From NCBI RefSeq assembly GCF_023634655.1, contig NZ_JAMKMS010000017.1, positions 36,857 through 100,856 on the forward strand: a stretch of 64,000 bases of DNA. The letters are read 5' to 3'. Shown piece after piece: positions 1 to 7,073 of the stretch (the first letter of the stretch is position 1; every line of letters starts with the position of its first letter). Source of the DNA: Vibrio methylphosphonaticus (GTDB lineage Bacteria; Pseudomonadota; Gammaproteobacteria; Enterobacterales; Vibrionaceae). The position numbers and the translations under genes were made by a program. A model generated the notes under the pieces. The model was not told where the DNA came from and made no database searches. It was given only the letters and a program-made list of their open reading frames with translations.

Positions 1-244
1 AATCAATACCCACTACCGCATTTGCACCGAGATCTTGTGCTTTTTCTTGCAGTTCTTTTAGTGCAATTTCGCGAGCGCGTTGCAGCTCTCTTTCGTAGGT
101 GCCTGACCGCCCTCCAACAATATCGCGTAAACCAGCAAACATATCCTTGAACACATTGGCACCCAAAATAGCTTCACCAGCAATAACACCTTTGTAAGCG
201 ACAATTCTTTTTCCTTCAATGCTTTGAGTTGTTGTCGTAATCAT
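1..244 (-). CDS. YbjQ family protein, C-terminal part missing
   Basis: The gene begins at the ATG read from 244 and runs off the left edge, so about 81 residues are visible. It opens MITTTTQSIEGKRIVAYKGV and continues with GEAILGANVFKDMFAGLRDI and a GRSGTYERELQRAR segment. This is the pattern of the YbjQ/UPF0145 family of small cytosolic proteins, usually about 105 residues, which assemble into pentamers and are sometimes labelled heavy-metal binding. Their function is not settled. The last visible residues LGANAVVGID match the conserved core. The start is preceded by AGGAGC at a normal distance. Confidence 0.85.
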   Translation of the reverse strand, partial: MITTTTQSIEGKRIVAYKGVIAGEAILGANVFKDMFAGLRDIVGGRSGTYERELQRAREIALKELQEKAQDLGANAVVGID

Positions 245-342
245 GAAAACGCTCCTAAGTTGAACAATAGCGAATTAAATTACAACATAGCAGGTCACAT
301 AGAGATATGAAATAACGCCGGCGTCTATTTTTGAAAGCCAAT

Positions 343-365
343 AAAAAGGAGAGCATAGCTCTCCT
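343..365 (-). terminator. Rho-independent terminator of the PstS-like gene
   Basis: An 8-bp perfect stem (AGGAGAGC / GCTCTCCT) with a 3-nt loop is followed on the minus strand by five T residues. It lies 30 bp beyond the stop codon of the gene at 395-1207. Confidence 0.75.
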
Positions 366-394
366 GATGTTTGAATGTAAAAATACTTAGGTGG

Positions 395-1207
395 TTATTT
401 AATAGGTGTATACCCGTATTCGGCTATCAACGCTTGCCCACTGTCAGAAAGCACGTACTTAATAAATTTATCTGCGTTATCGTCTATGTCGTCTTTTTTA
501 TGTAGAAGTAGGAAAGGACGCGCTAATTTGTATTTTCCTTGGGCGATGTTCTCAGTAGACGCCTCAACTCCTTCAAATTGAATTGCTTTAATGGAGCGAT
601 CGACAGAACCTTCAGAAATGAATCCAATAGCATGTGGGTTGTGATTCACGATGGTTTTTACCATGCTATTGCTGTTTACCACTAAATTAGTTGGGTTGAT
701 ATCAGAAACGACGCGATCATTCACGACGCGAGTTAACCCTAGTAGGCTTTCAAAACTATAGCGTGTACCTGAAGACGCTTCGCGAGTGACAACTGCAATC
801 ACTTTATCTTCTCCACCGACTTGCTTCCAATTCGTGATTTTGCCTTTGTAAATATCAAACACTTGTTCGCTTGAAAGATTAAGCACTGGGTTGGTGATGT
901 TAACGACAATGGCTAAACCGTCATAAGCGATCGGAAACACATCTAAGGTTTCACTGCTCTCTCGCTCGGTTAAGAAGCGACTGCTCATACCTATATCGGC
1001 GACACCCTTTTCAACCAGGGTAATACCCGCCGTTGAGCCTATACCTTGAACAGCAACGAACGTGTCTTTATGAGAAGTATTGTATTGTTCAGCCAGCACA
1101 TCCATTACACGTGCGACCGATGTAGAGCCAGAAATATTCACTTCTTCAGCATAAGAAAAGGAAGTGGCTGAGATTGAAATCAGGGCGGCAATAGCGACGC
1201 GTAGCAT
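395..1207 (-). CDS. PstS-family phosphate ABC transporter substrate-binding protein
   Basis: Predicted periplasmic phosphate-binding protein of 270 residues. I start at the ATG at 1207, not at the longer in-frame ATG at 1300, because GGAGTT lies just upstream and the protein then opens with a clean signal peptide (MLRVAIAALISISATSFSYA). The mature part starts VNISGSTSVARVMDVLAEQY, followed by a GIGSTAGI loop and TREASSGTRYSFE, the phosphate-contacting elements of the PBP-like PstS family. No pstC, pstA or pstB gene is adjacent, so it probably works with a transporter encoded elsewhere or acts as a stand-alone binding protein. A hairpin terminator follows. Family confidence is high; ligand specificity is inferred. 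Confidence 0.85.
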   Translation of the reverse strand: MLRVAIAALISISATSFSYAEEVNISGSTSVARVMDVLAEQYNTSHKDTFVAVQGIGSTAGITLVEKGVADIGMSSRFLTERESSETLDVFPIAYDGLAIVVNITNPVLNLSSEQVFDIYKGKITNWKQVGGEDKVIAVVTREASSGTRYSFESLLGLTRVVNDRVVSDINPTNLVVNSNSMVKTIVNHNPHAIGFISEGSVDRSIKAIQFEGVEASTENIAQGKYKLARPFLLLHKKDDIDDNADKFIKYVLSDSGQALIAEYGYTPIK

Positions 1208-1389
1208 AGAATAACTCCATATAAAGTAACGATTCGACACATCATATGTCGTTTGTATGACACTTTTGTGATTAAGGTAAAGAACTCGGCATTCGGTCAT
1301 TATATTTATCTACATCGAGATTGGGGTTCTAACAAAATAATCAAAAAGCGGTTATATTTAATGACAGTGAGATAGAAAGGTGGGAGTGT

Positions 1390-1737
1390 ATGACACTAAT
1401 TCAAATGTCCCAATGTCGGCTGGAACGCTGTGCTGAAATGGTATGCATGAACCGGAATAAAAGTATCCCGGTAGAGCTTGGAAAGTCGTTATTTGAAACA
1501 ATCCCTAACGGCGTGTTGTTCTCTAATGCCCATTACTTGCTCGATTCGACGTTTTCAGATTATACCAATTCAGTGGCTAAAGTTGAGTTTGATAGTTTTG
1601 AAAAATCGTGGCATCTATCGATCCCATCCGAAGATGATGAGTCACAATGGATCCCATATCCATTTTTATCTCAAAGCCGCGACCTTACGGCAATTATGCG
1701 TGAGATTGAAAAAGATCCCAAAGCTTACTTCTGGTGA
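1390..1737 (+). CDS. DUF3024-like small protein
   Basis: Hypothetical cytosolic protein of 115 residues with no signal peptide or membrane segment. The start is preceded by AGGTGGGAG. The C-terminal part, with WIPYPFLSQSRDLTAIMREI and the ending KDPKAYFW, recalls the DUF3024 family: a hydrophobic aromatic strand, then an acidic helix and a final D-P-x-x-x-F-W. No biochemical role is known to me. A second ORF in another frame (1478-1750) overlaps it and lacks a comparable ribosome site. It converges on the chemoreceptor gene and shares a terminator with it. Confidence 0.65.
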   Translation: MTLIQMSQCRLERCAEMVCMNRNKSIPVELGKSLFETIPNGVLFSNAHYLLDSTFSDYTNSVAKVEFDSFEKSWHLSIPSEDDESQWIPYPFLSQSRDLTAIMREIEKDPKAYFW

Positions 1738-1777
1738 TATTCATGCTTAGCATGTTAAATATGCAGGCATAAGCATA

Positions 1778-1805
1778 AAAAAGGAGAGCGCTGGCTCTCC
1801 TTTTT
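1778..1805. terminator. Bidirectional hairpin terminator
   Basis: A 12-bp stem made of AAAAAGGAGAGC and GCTCTCCTTTTT with a 4-nt loop gives a T-run in both directions. It sits between the convergent genes ending at 1737 and 1832. Its stem core AGGAGAGC is the same as in the terminator at 343-365. Confidence 0.8.
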
Positions 1806-1831
1806 ATTCAAAATTATTTCAAATAAAACAA

Positions 1832-3259
1832 CTAGGTACGGTATCTGACAAGCACCTCATTAAGCGAACGTGAAGCTTCGGATAACGTCGCTATCGATCC
1901 TTCGCTTTGTTGTGCAATTTCTCTAATTGTCGCAGACTGCGTGCGGATGTCACTGAGTTCACTGGCAATACTTGAGGCAACAGAGCTTTGCTCAGTCGCA
2001 GAAGTGGAAATTTGAGTGCTCATATCCATCACGGCCTGGGCTGAATTAGAAATCGAGTTGATATCAAGACCAATATCGGAAATAAGCGCACTGCTTGAGT
2101 GAGCTTGTTCTACGGTTTGTTGTGTAATCGACGCAATATTGTGGCTCTCAGATTGTAGCTTTTCGATCATAGTCTGAATTTCTACAGTGGCAGCTTGAGT
2201 TCTGCTTGCGAGCGTACGAACCTCATCGGCAACTACCGCAAAACCACGACCTTGCTCACCCGCTCGCGCTGCTTCTATCGCGGCGTTGAGCGCGAGTAAG
2301 TTGGTTTGTTCGGAGATGGCATTAATGGTGGTAATCACTTCATTAATTTGTGTTGTATTTTCTGTAAGTGCAGACACAGAGTGAGAGGCTTCTTGGATGA
2401 AATTAGACAGTTGGTTGATATCGCCAATAGCTTGCTGTACTCGTTGATAGCTTTGTTCAACTTGCTTTGCGTCGTCTTCTGCTTGTTGGTTAGACTGTTG
2501 AGAAATGTTAGACACTTCCTGCGAAGATGCTGTCATCTCTTCCATCGCGGTAGCAACTGAATCAAGAGAAGAATACTGGCTGCTTATCTGGCTGTTACTT
2601 CGAGCGATCTCTGAATGAAATAGCGTTGACGTTTGTTCAAGGCTCGTTGCAGAAGATTTAACAGTGACGACAAGTTCGGTTAGCGTGTCCATCGCGGTAT
2701 CAAGTGCTACACCAATCGAGCCAAATTCATCTCTACCCGCGACAAAGTTCAAGCGAGAGGTGAGATCGCCATCGCCGATTTTTTTTGTGGTCGCATAAAG
2801 TGTCCAAAGTGCACCGCCTAAGAATGTGGTTAGCCAATAAGCGAAAATACCAAACGGCACTACCCAAAGGGAAGTGAGGGCGAGGGAGGTGAATGCGTTA
2901 GATTTTGCGGTCTCAATAATAGCGGTTGCTGAGTGATGCAAACGATAGAGTTTACCATCGTCAGAACGGACAACGGCTTGTACCGTTCCGTTATTAATCG
3001 TGCTTGATTGGGCGGATGCAGGAGTGACCCCTAGGCTACGAAGCGCCTCAGGATTTGATGTGGCTTCAAGGTAACCCTGTAAGCGCGCCTCTACAGAAGT
3101 AATCGCGAGTTGCTCTGCGTGATTGATGGTATCTTTATATCGGCTTGCCGCTGTAAAGGACAAGGCAATAAAAAACAGGGCAAAAAGCACCCACATTTTA
3201 TCGCTAATCGACATTTTAATAAAGATTGAGTCGATTTTTCTAAACTGAACTTCTCTCAT
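1832..3259 (-). CDS. Methyl-accepting chemotaxis protein
   Basis: Inner-membrane chemoreceptor of 475 residues that would signal to CheW/CheA. A first membrane segment lies around residues 21-40 (MWVLFALFFIALSFTAAS). A short periplasmic region of only about 80 residues follows, then a second membrane segment around 125-150 and a HAMP linker with GDGDLTSRL. The cytoplasmic domain holds the signature hairpin AISEQTNLLALNAAIEAARA followed by GEQGRGFAVVADEVR around residues 310-345. The ligand domain is too short for a dCache or typical four-helix bundle sensor, so the ligand is unknown. The start has GGAG upstream. No che genes are nearby. Confidence 0.92.
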   Translation of the reverse strand: MREVQFRKIDSIFIKMSISDKMWVLFALFFIALSFTAASRYKDTINHAEQLAITSVEARLQGYLEATSNPEALRSLGVTPASAQSSTINNGTVQAVVRSDDGKLYRLHHSATAIIETAKSNAFTSLALTSLWVVPFGIFAYWLTTFLGGALWTLYATTKKIGDGDLTSRLNFVAGRDEFGSIGVALDTAMDTLTELVVTVKSSATSLEQTSTLFHSEIARSNSQISSQYSSLDSVATAMEEMTASSQEVSNISQQSNQQAEDDAKQVEQSYQRVQQAIGDINQLSNFIQEASHSVSALTENTTQINEVITTINAISEQTNLLALNAAIEAARAGEQGRGFAVVADEVRTLASRTQAATVEIQTMIEKLQSESHNIASITQQTVEQAHSSSALISDIGLDINSISNSAQAVMDMSTQISTSATEQSSVASSIASELSDIRTQSATIREIAQQSEGSIATLSEASRSLNEVLVRYRT

Positions 3260-3303
3260 AGAGACTCCGCTGCTTTCTTATAATTAGTTTGAATAGACAA
3301 ATG

Positions 3304-3335
3304 AACAAGAGGCCTTCTAGTGAAGACCTCTTGTT
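3304..3335 (-). terminator. Inverted repeat, probable tyrP terminator
   Basis: A 9-bp outer stem AACAAGAGG / CCTCTTGTT encloses a 4-bp inner stem CTTC / GAAG with a one-base mismatch. It lies between the end of tyrP and the chemoreceptor start on the minus strand. The T-run is weak, so termination is less certain. Confidence 0.5.
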
Positions 3336-3413
3336 CTACATGCTATCTATGTTATCGACGGAAATGTAATTACTTGAGAGCTTTTACACTGTAACTGTGA
3401 TTTAAATCGTTAT

Positions 3414-4682
3414 TTATAAGCTCGGTAACAAGTTGACCGAAATCAGTACTTGAGACAGCACGATAAGTAGGCCGATAGCGAAAGAGAGGTTGAGAGCCAA
3501 TTGACCACCAGCGACGACATAGTTTTGCTCATTCATTGGTGTTGTTTTACGTACTTTCTTTATCATTGCGACTGGCAAAAATATTGCGAGTGTCGCGAGC
3601 GCTATAGCGGCATAACCTAGCGCCGTGATAAAGCCTTGTGGGTAGAACAATGCAAAACAAAGGGGTGGAAGAAAGGTCACTAGCGCTGCGACAACACGCT
3701 GCTTTGTCGTCAGTGAGCCCACTTCTATGCTTGCGTCTTGATTACTAACTTGAGAGTTGGCTTGTTTAGACGCCGTATTATAACGGCTGCCGAGATCTCT
3801 AAGGTACTCAAACAAGCCTAAGCTTACGCCTAAGAAAGACGTCATTAATGCAAGGTCTGCGAATACGCCGATGACCGTTGCTAACTTATCGACATGCACT
3901 GTTTGGGCAAGCGCTGCGATGAGGTTACTGAGGCCAGAGTTATCCAGTAAGTTATTTTGACTTACCACCCCAAGAGTGACTACCTGCCAGAAAACGTAAA
4001 TAATCAGTGGAAGACTCGATCCAATCATGATCGCTTTGCGTAGTGAGCGAGTGTCGCCTTTAAGGTAGTTTACAATTGCAGGAATACTGCCGTGGAATCC
4101 AAACGAAGTGAAAATGACCGGAATTGCCGCAAGGATCAACCCTTGCTGTACTGGCATACTGAGTAAGTAAGAGTGAGTCACGCTTGGCGCTAAAAGAAAC
4201 AGTACGCCACCCATAGCAAGGAGCTTAATGGTAAACAGTACTCGATTGAGTTTATCAACAGCATGTGTCCCTAGAGCCACGGTTAGCGCAACAAGAAAGG
4301 TGAAAATAAGCGTAGCAGCGGTATTTGATAGGTCGATACCTAAGATCATATCCACGCGTTCACGAAATTGACCGCCACCACCAGCAATATAAGCCGCGCA
4401 CAATGCATAAAACAAAACGAGCATAGCAACACTCGCAATATATTGTCCTTTCTTACCTAAAATTTGTTTTGCTAACGTGTGTAAAGTCGCAGAGTGATCG
4501 GCATGTTGGTGAAGTTCAACCATTAGCAGCGCGGTATAAGCCATTAGCGCCCAAAGGCTCATCATAATGATTAAGGATGTGCCAAATCCGATACCAGCAG
4601 AGGCGATAGGTAGCGCCAGCATGCCTGCGCCGATAGTCGTACCTGCAATAATGAGTGTGCTTCCAATGACTTTTGATTTCAT
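3414..4682 (-). CDS. tyrP: Aromatic amino acid permease TyrP
   Basis: Tyrosine-specific proton symporter of the HAAAP family, 422 residues with about eleven membrane segments. It matches remembered E. coli TyrP along its length: GSTLIIAGTTIGAGMLALPI at residues 7-26, IPVIFTSFGFHGSIPAIVNY near the middle, FADLALMTSFLGVSLGLFEY and FLPPLCFALFYPQGFITALG in the last third. It is slightly longer than the E. coli protein because of a hydrophilic loop around residue 305. Two sequences matching TyrR operators lie at the start codon and 146 bp upstream of it, which supports the tyrosine assignment over tryptophan. It is monocistronic. Confidence 0.9.
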   Translation of the reverse strand: MKSKVIGSTLIIAGTTIGAGMLALPIASAGIGFGTSLIIMMSLWALMAYTALLMVELHQHADHSATLHTLAKQILGKKGQYIASVAMLVLFYALCAAYIAGGGGQFRERVDMILGIDLSNTAATLIFTFLVALTVALGTHAVDKLNRVLFTIKLLAMGGVLFLLAPSVTHSYLLSMPVQQGLILAAIPVIFTSFGFHGSIPAIVNYLKGDTRSLRKAIMIGSSLPLIIYVFWQVVTLGVVSQNNLLDNSGLSNLIAALAQTVHVDKLATVIGVFADLALMTSFLGVSLGLFEYLRDLGSRYNTASKQANSQVSNQDASIEVGSLTTKQRVVAALVTFLPPLCFALFYPQGFITALGYAAIALATLAIFLPVAMIKKVRKTTPMNEQNYVVAGGQLALNLSFAIGLLIVLSQVLISVNLLPSL

Positions 4683-4699
4683 GTAAATTTTTCTTTACG
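4682..4699. promoter_or_regulatory. TyrR-box-like operator overlapping the tyrP start codon
   Basis: TGTAAA-N6-TTTACG matches the TyrR consensus TGTAAAN6TTTACA at 11 of 12 defined positions. The near-invariant G and C occupy positions 2 and 17. It overlaps the first base of the tyrP ATG and its ribosome site, where bound TyrR or a transcription roadblock could act. Confidence 0.55.
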
Positions 4700-4827
4700 T
4701 TATGGCTATCTAAAGTCTTACTGACTGGTCGCCTGCTAGGTTTAGAGCGCTTTAATCTGGGTTGATAGTGATTATGTAGATAATTAAATGCCAAAACAAG
4801 CAAAATGTAATATTTTTTATTTACTAG

Positions 4828-4845
4828 TGTAATGCTTTGTTTACA
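4828..4845. promoter_or_regulatory. TyrR-box-like operator upstream of tyrP
   Basis: TGTAAT-N6-TTTACA has one mismatch to the TyrR consensus, and G and C occupy positions 2 and 17. It is 146 bp upstream of the tyrP start. A poorer half-match (TGTAAT then TTTACT with 8 bp between) lies next to it at 4806-4825 and could be a weak accessory box. Confidence 0.6.
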
Positions 4846-4942
4846 GCTCGAGGTTATTGAGTGATAAACAGACGATGCAATCGATTAACAATGAGATACA
4901 TCAAATATTGTGTATTAATATTTGGGTTTAATTGGAACGTCA

Positions 4943-4948
4943 TATAAT
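4943..4948 (+). promoter_or_regulatory. Candidate -10 element TATAAT
   Basis: A perfect TATAAT stands 71 bp before the small ORF at 5020. The -35 region is poor (TTTGGG, 16-bp spacer), so an activator may be needed. Confidence 0.35.
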
Positions 4949-5019
4949 TTAGGTAAAACTCAATGATGAGTGCCCAAACGGAGATAGCGGTTCACCTTGG
5001 GCTAAGAAGGAAAATAATT

Positions 5020-5130
5020 ATGGAAACAACTACGCATGAAGATGCACTTGAGTGGATGGACGCAATGGAGGTCGGAATTATTCTATCTGATTATCGAGAA
5101 TGCGAACACTCAGAAGAGACACCCTCTTAA
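5020..5130 (+). CDS. Small acidic hypothetical protein, 36 residues
   Basis: A short ORF starts at ATG 5020 with AAGGA eight bases upstream and a TATAAT-like promoter before that. It encodes METTTHEDALEWMDAMEVGI followed by 16 more residues rich in Glu and Ser. An in-frame ATG pair at 4963 could lengthen it to 55 residues but has no ribosome site. No membrane segment or known motif is visible. It precedes the EEP-family gene by 159 bp on the same strand and could be co-transcribed with it. I do not recognise it; the ribosome site is the main support. Confidence 0.4.
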   Translation: METTTHEDALEWMDAMEVGIILSDYRECEHSEETPS

Positions 5131-5289
5131 CTTATTGGCACTGTAACGGTGCCTTAAGTGTCTCATTACTTAAACTACCAACTCATCTTTATCTAACTCG
5201 ACAGATTCAACCCCGCCTCTTTCACGTTTTACGCATTCGACATCTAGACTTAAACCTCACAAACAGTTTTCTAGGAGTTAGATGTCTCT

Positions 5290-6228
5290 ATGTGGATCGT
5301 TGTTATCACACTTCCTACGATGTTAGGTTTATGCGCTTACTATCTAACTAATCAATGGGCGTTGGAAAATGCGGCGGCATTTATCATTATACTGCCGGTT
5401 TTTTATTTAGCGGTTGCGTTTGCTTTACTTGTATTCAAGCGCCGTAACAAAGCCAGTGTATGCGTATTACTCATGCTAGCGTGGCTTATACCAGTGAGTC
5501 CTATGGGATTTACGAGCACTCATGTATGTAGTGGGCAAGAAATCTCAGTGTTGCAATACAACGTGTACTACGATAATCATCAACTTGATTCGTTTATTCA
5601 GTACGTGCGTAAAACGACGCCGGCTATTTTGATACTACAGGAGGTCTCACCGACACACGGTGAGCAGCTTAAGGAGCTCACTGCGTTATATCCTTACCAA
5701 TATGGTGGACAGAGGCGCGTAGGTTACCCAAGTGGTCAAATGATTTTGAGTCAGAATCCGTTATATGGTCGAAACGTCGTGGCATCACGATCTGGTCACC
5801 GCATATTAAAAGTGATTTGGCGGGCAACAGAAGATAAGGATATTTATCTTATCGCCGCGCATCCACCGTCACCGAGAACAAAGCAATTGTGGATTGAACG
5901 AAATGAAGTTATCAATGATGTCATGATGGAGGCGCAGCGTTCACCCTTAGATACCACGTTGGTAGTGGGTGACTTTAATTTGTCGAGCACAACCGCGCGG
6001 TTTGCGGCATTGATGCCTGGCTTTCAAACTCAACCGATTGCGAGTTGGCCTTCGTTTATAAAGCGTTGGTTACTTCCGTTTCAGCCCGTTGTTGCTATTG
6101 ACCATCTTTGGGTCAAGGGGCCAAGCATTAATACTCAAATTTGCCAACGTCAGGCGATCACGCAAATAGGGGGCTCTGACCATGTCGCCATTCGCACAGA
6201 CTTACATTTAGAGTCAACACTAGAGTAA
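5290..6228 (+). CDS. Endonuclease/exonuclease/phosphatase family membrane protein
   Basis: Protein of 312 residues: two hydrophobic segments at the N-terminus (about residues 3-20 and 28-48), a third near 57-70, then an EEP-fold hydrolase domain from about residue 85. The metal-dependent phosphodiesterase motifs are in order: LQYNVYYDN, ILILQEVSP, the catalytic histidine in IAAHPPSP, VVGDFNLSS, and the final IDHLWV and GGSDHVAIRTD. The domain probably faces the periplasm, as in the related YafD-type proteins. Substrate is unknown (phosphodiester, phospholipid or nucleic acid). AGGAG lies 12 bases before the chosen ATG; no other in-frame start exists before a stop. Confidence 0.85.
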   Translation: MWIVVITLPTMLGLCAYYLTNQWALENAAAFIIILPVFYLAVAFALLVFKRRNKASVCVLLMLAWLIPVSPMGFTSTHVCSGQEISVLQYNVYYDNHQLDSFIQYVRKTTPAILILQEVSPTHGEQLKELTALYPYQYGGQRRVGYPSGQMILSQNPLYGRNVVASRSGHRILKVIWRATEDKDIYLIAAHPPSPRTKQLWIERNEVINDVMMEAQRSPLDTTLVVGDFNLSSTTARFAALMPGFQTQPIASWPSFIKRWLLPFQPVVAIDHLWVKGPSINTQICQRQAITQIGGSDHVAIRTDLHLESTLE

Positions 6229-6280
6229 GAACATTGGGCTTTGGTGAGCAGTACTGAGATTAACGCTACCACTGAAATCA

Positions 6281-6306
6281 AAAAAAGCGCCATAAGGCGC
6301 TTTTTT
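6281..6306. terminator. Bidirectional hairpin terminator
   Basis: AAAAAAGCGCC and GGCGCTTTTTT form an 11-bp stem around ATAA, with T-runs both ways. It separates the convergent genes ending at 6228 and 6326. Confidence 0.85.
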
Positions 6307-6325
6307 AGTTGTGATGAGAAATTAA

Positions 6326-6892
6326 TTATTTCTTACGGCAATATTCACAACGTAGCCACATAGACTGACCTTCGACTTTTCCTGAGAAAAGTTCTGGGTC
6401 ATCTTGTGCAAGACCGATGTTTCGTACCATCGTACCAATTTTAACAACCATTGAAGACCCCTTTACTGGAAGGTCTTTAATGATAGTGACGGTGTCACCT
6501 TTTTGTAATGGTGCGCCGTGGCAATCAACGTGTTTAAGACCATCATTTTCAAGACCAGTTTCAGCCCATGTCTTAGTCTCTTCTTCCATGTACATCATGT
6601 CGAGAAGGTCTTGTGCCCAGCCTTCAGCTGATAGGCGGTGTAATTGACGGAATGCGACTACTTGAACAGGAGCCACTTGGCTCCACATGCTGTCATTTAA
6701 GCAGCGCCAGTGGTTAACGTCCATTGACTCTGGGTTTTCAATTTGGCTTGAACAGGTTTCACAAAGCATGATGGCGTGATCAACGGTCACGTGTGAGTGC
6801 GGTGCGACAACAAACGGAGAGAGTGGCGTCTCAGCCGCACATAGTTCACATTTATTTCCACAGCGCTCTAGCATCGTTGCTTCAGTAGACAT
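6326..6892 (-). CDS. PhnA domain protein (YjdM-like)
   Basis: Cytosolic protein of 188 residues. The N-terminal half has zinc-ribbon pairs (CGNKCELC near residues 11-18, then MLCETCSS). The C-terminal half is the PhnA/YjdM domain: VDCHGAPLQKGDTVTIIKDL, VKGSSMVVKIGTMVRNI and a closing WLRCEYCRKK. Despite the old name, this family does not take part in phosphonate breakdown by C-P lyase, and its role is unclear. The length agrees with the long Vibrio and Shewanella form. AAGGG precedes the ATG. It stands alone between two terminators. Confidence 0.85.
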   Translation of the reverse strand: MSTEATMLERCGNKCELCAAETPLSPFVVAPHSHVTVDHAIMLCETCSSQIENPESMDVNHWRCLNDSMWSQVAPVQVVAFRQLHRLSAEGWAQDLLDMMYMEEETKTWAETGLENDGLKHVDCHGAPLQKGDTVTIIKDLPVKGSSMVVKIGTMVRNIGLAQDDPELFSGKVEGQSMWLRCEYCRKK

Positions 6893-7027
6893 ACTTAACC
6901 CTTATTTTGGTGAGATCGGGCGAAAGCCTCGTCCGATGGTTATTCTGTGGTACTTAATTTTAGTATCACCGGATTGATAGCCGCGCATTATACATGGTTT
7001 TAGCGAAAAGTGTGATATAGAAACGGA

Positions 7028-7052
7028 AAAGCACGGCAGGATACCGTGCTTT
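7028..7052 (-). terminator. Terminator of the fadL-volA operon
   Basis: A 9-bp stem AAAGCACGG / CCGTGCTTT with a 7-nt loop leads into TTTT on the minus strand. It lies 21 bp past the volA stop. Confidence 0.75.
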
Positions 7053-7073
7053 GTTAGTCAGGCTAAATCAACG

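Noticed and set aside
1478..1750. 90-codon ORF in another frame
   Set aside because: It overlaps the DUF3024-like gene almost entirely, and that gene has the better start and family resemblance.
4806..4825. Third TyrR box (TGTAAT then TTTACT)
   Set aside because: The half-sites are separated by 8 bp, not 6, so it does not meet the consensus spacing; kept only as a possible weak accessory site.
5100..5351. 83-codon ORF with an arginine/leucine-rich product
   Set aside because: It overlaps both the small acidic ORF and the EEP gene start, and has no ribosome site.
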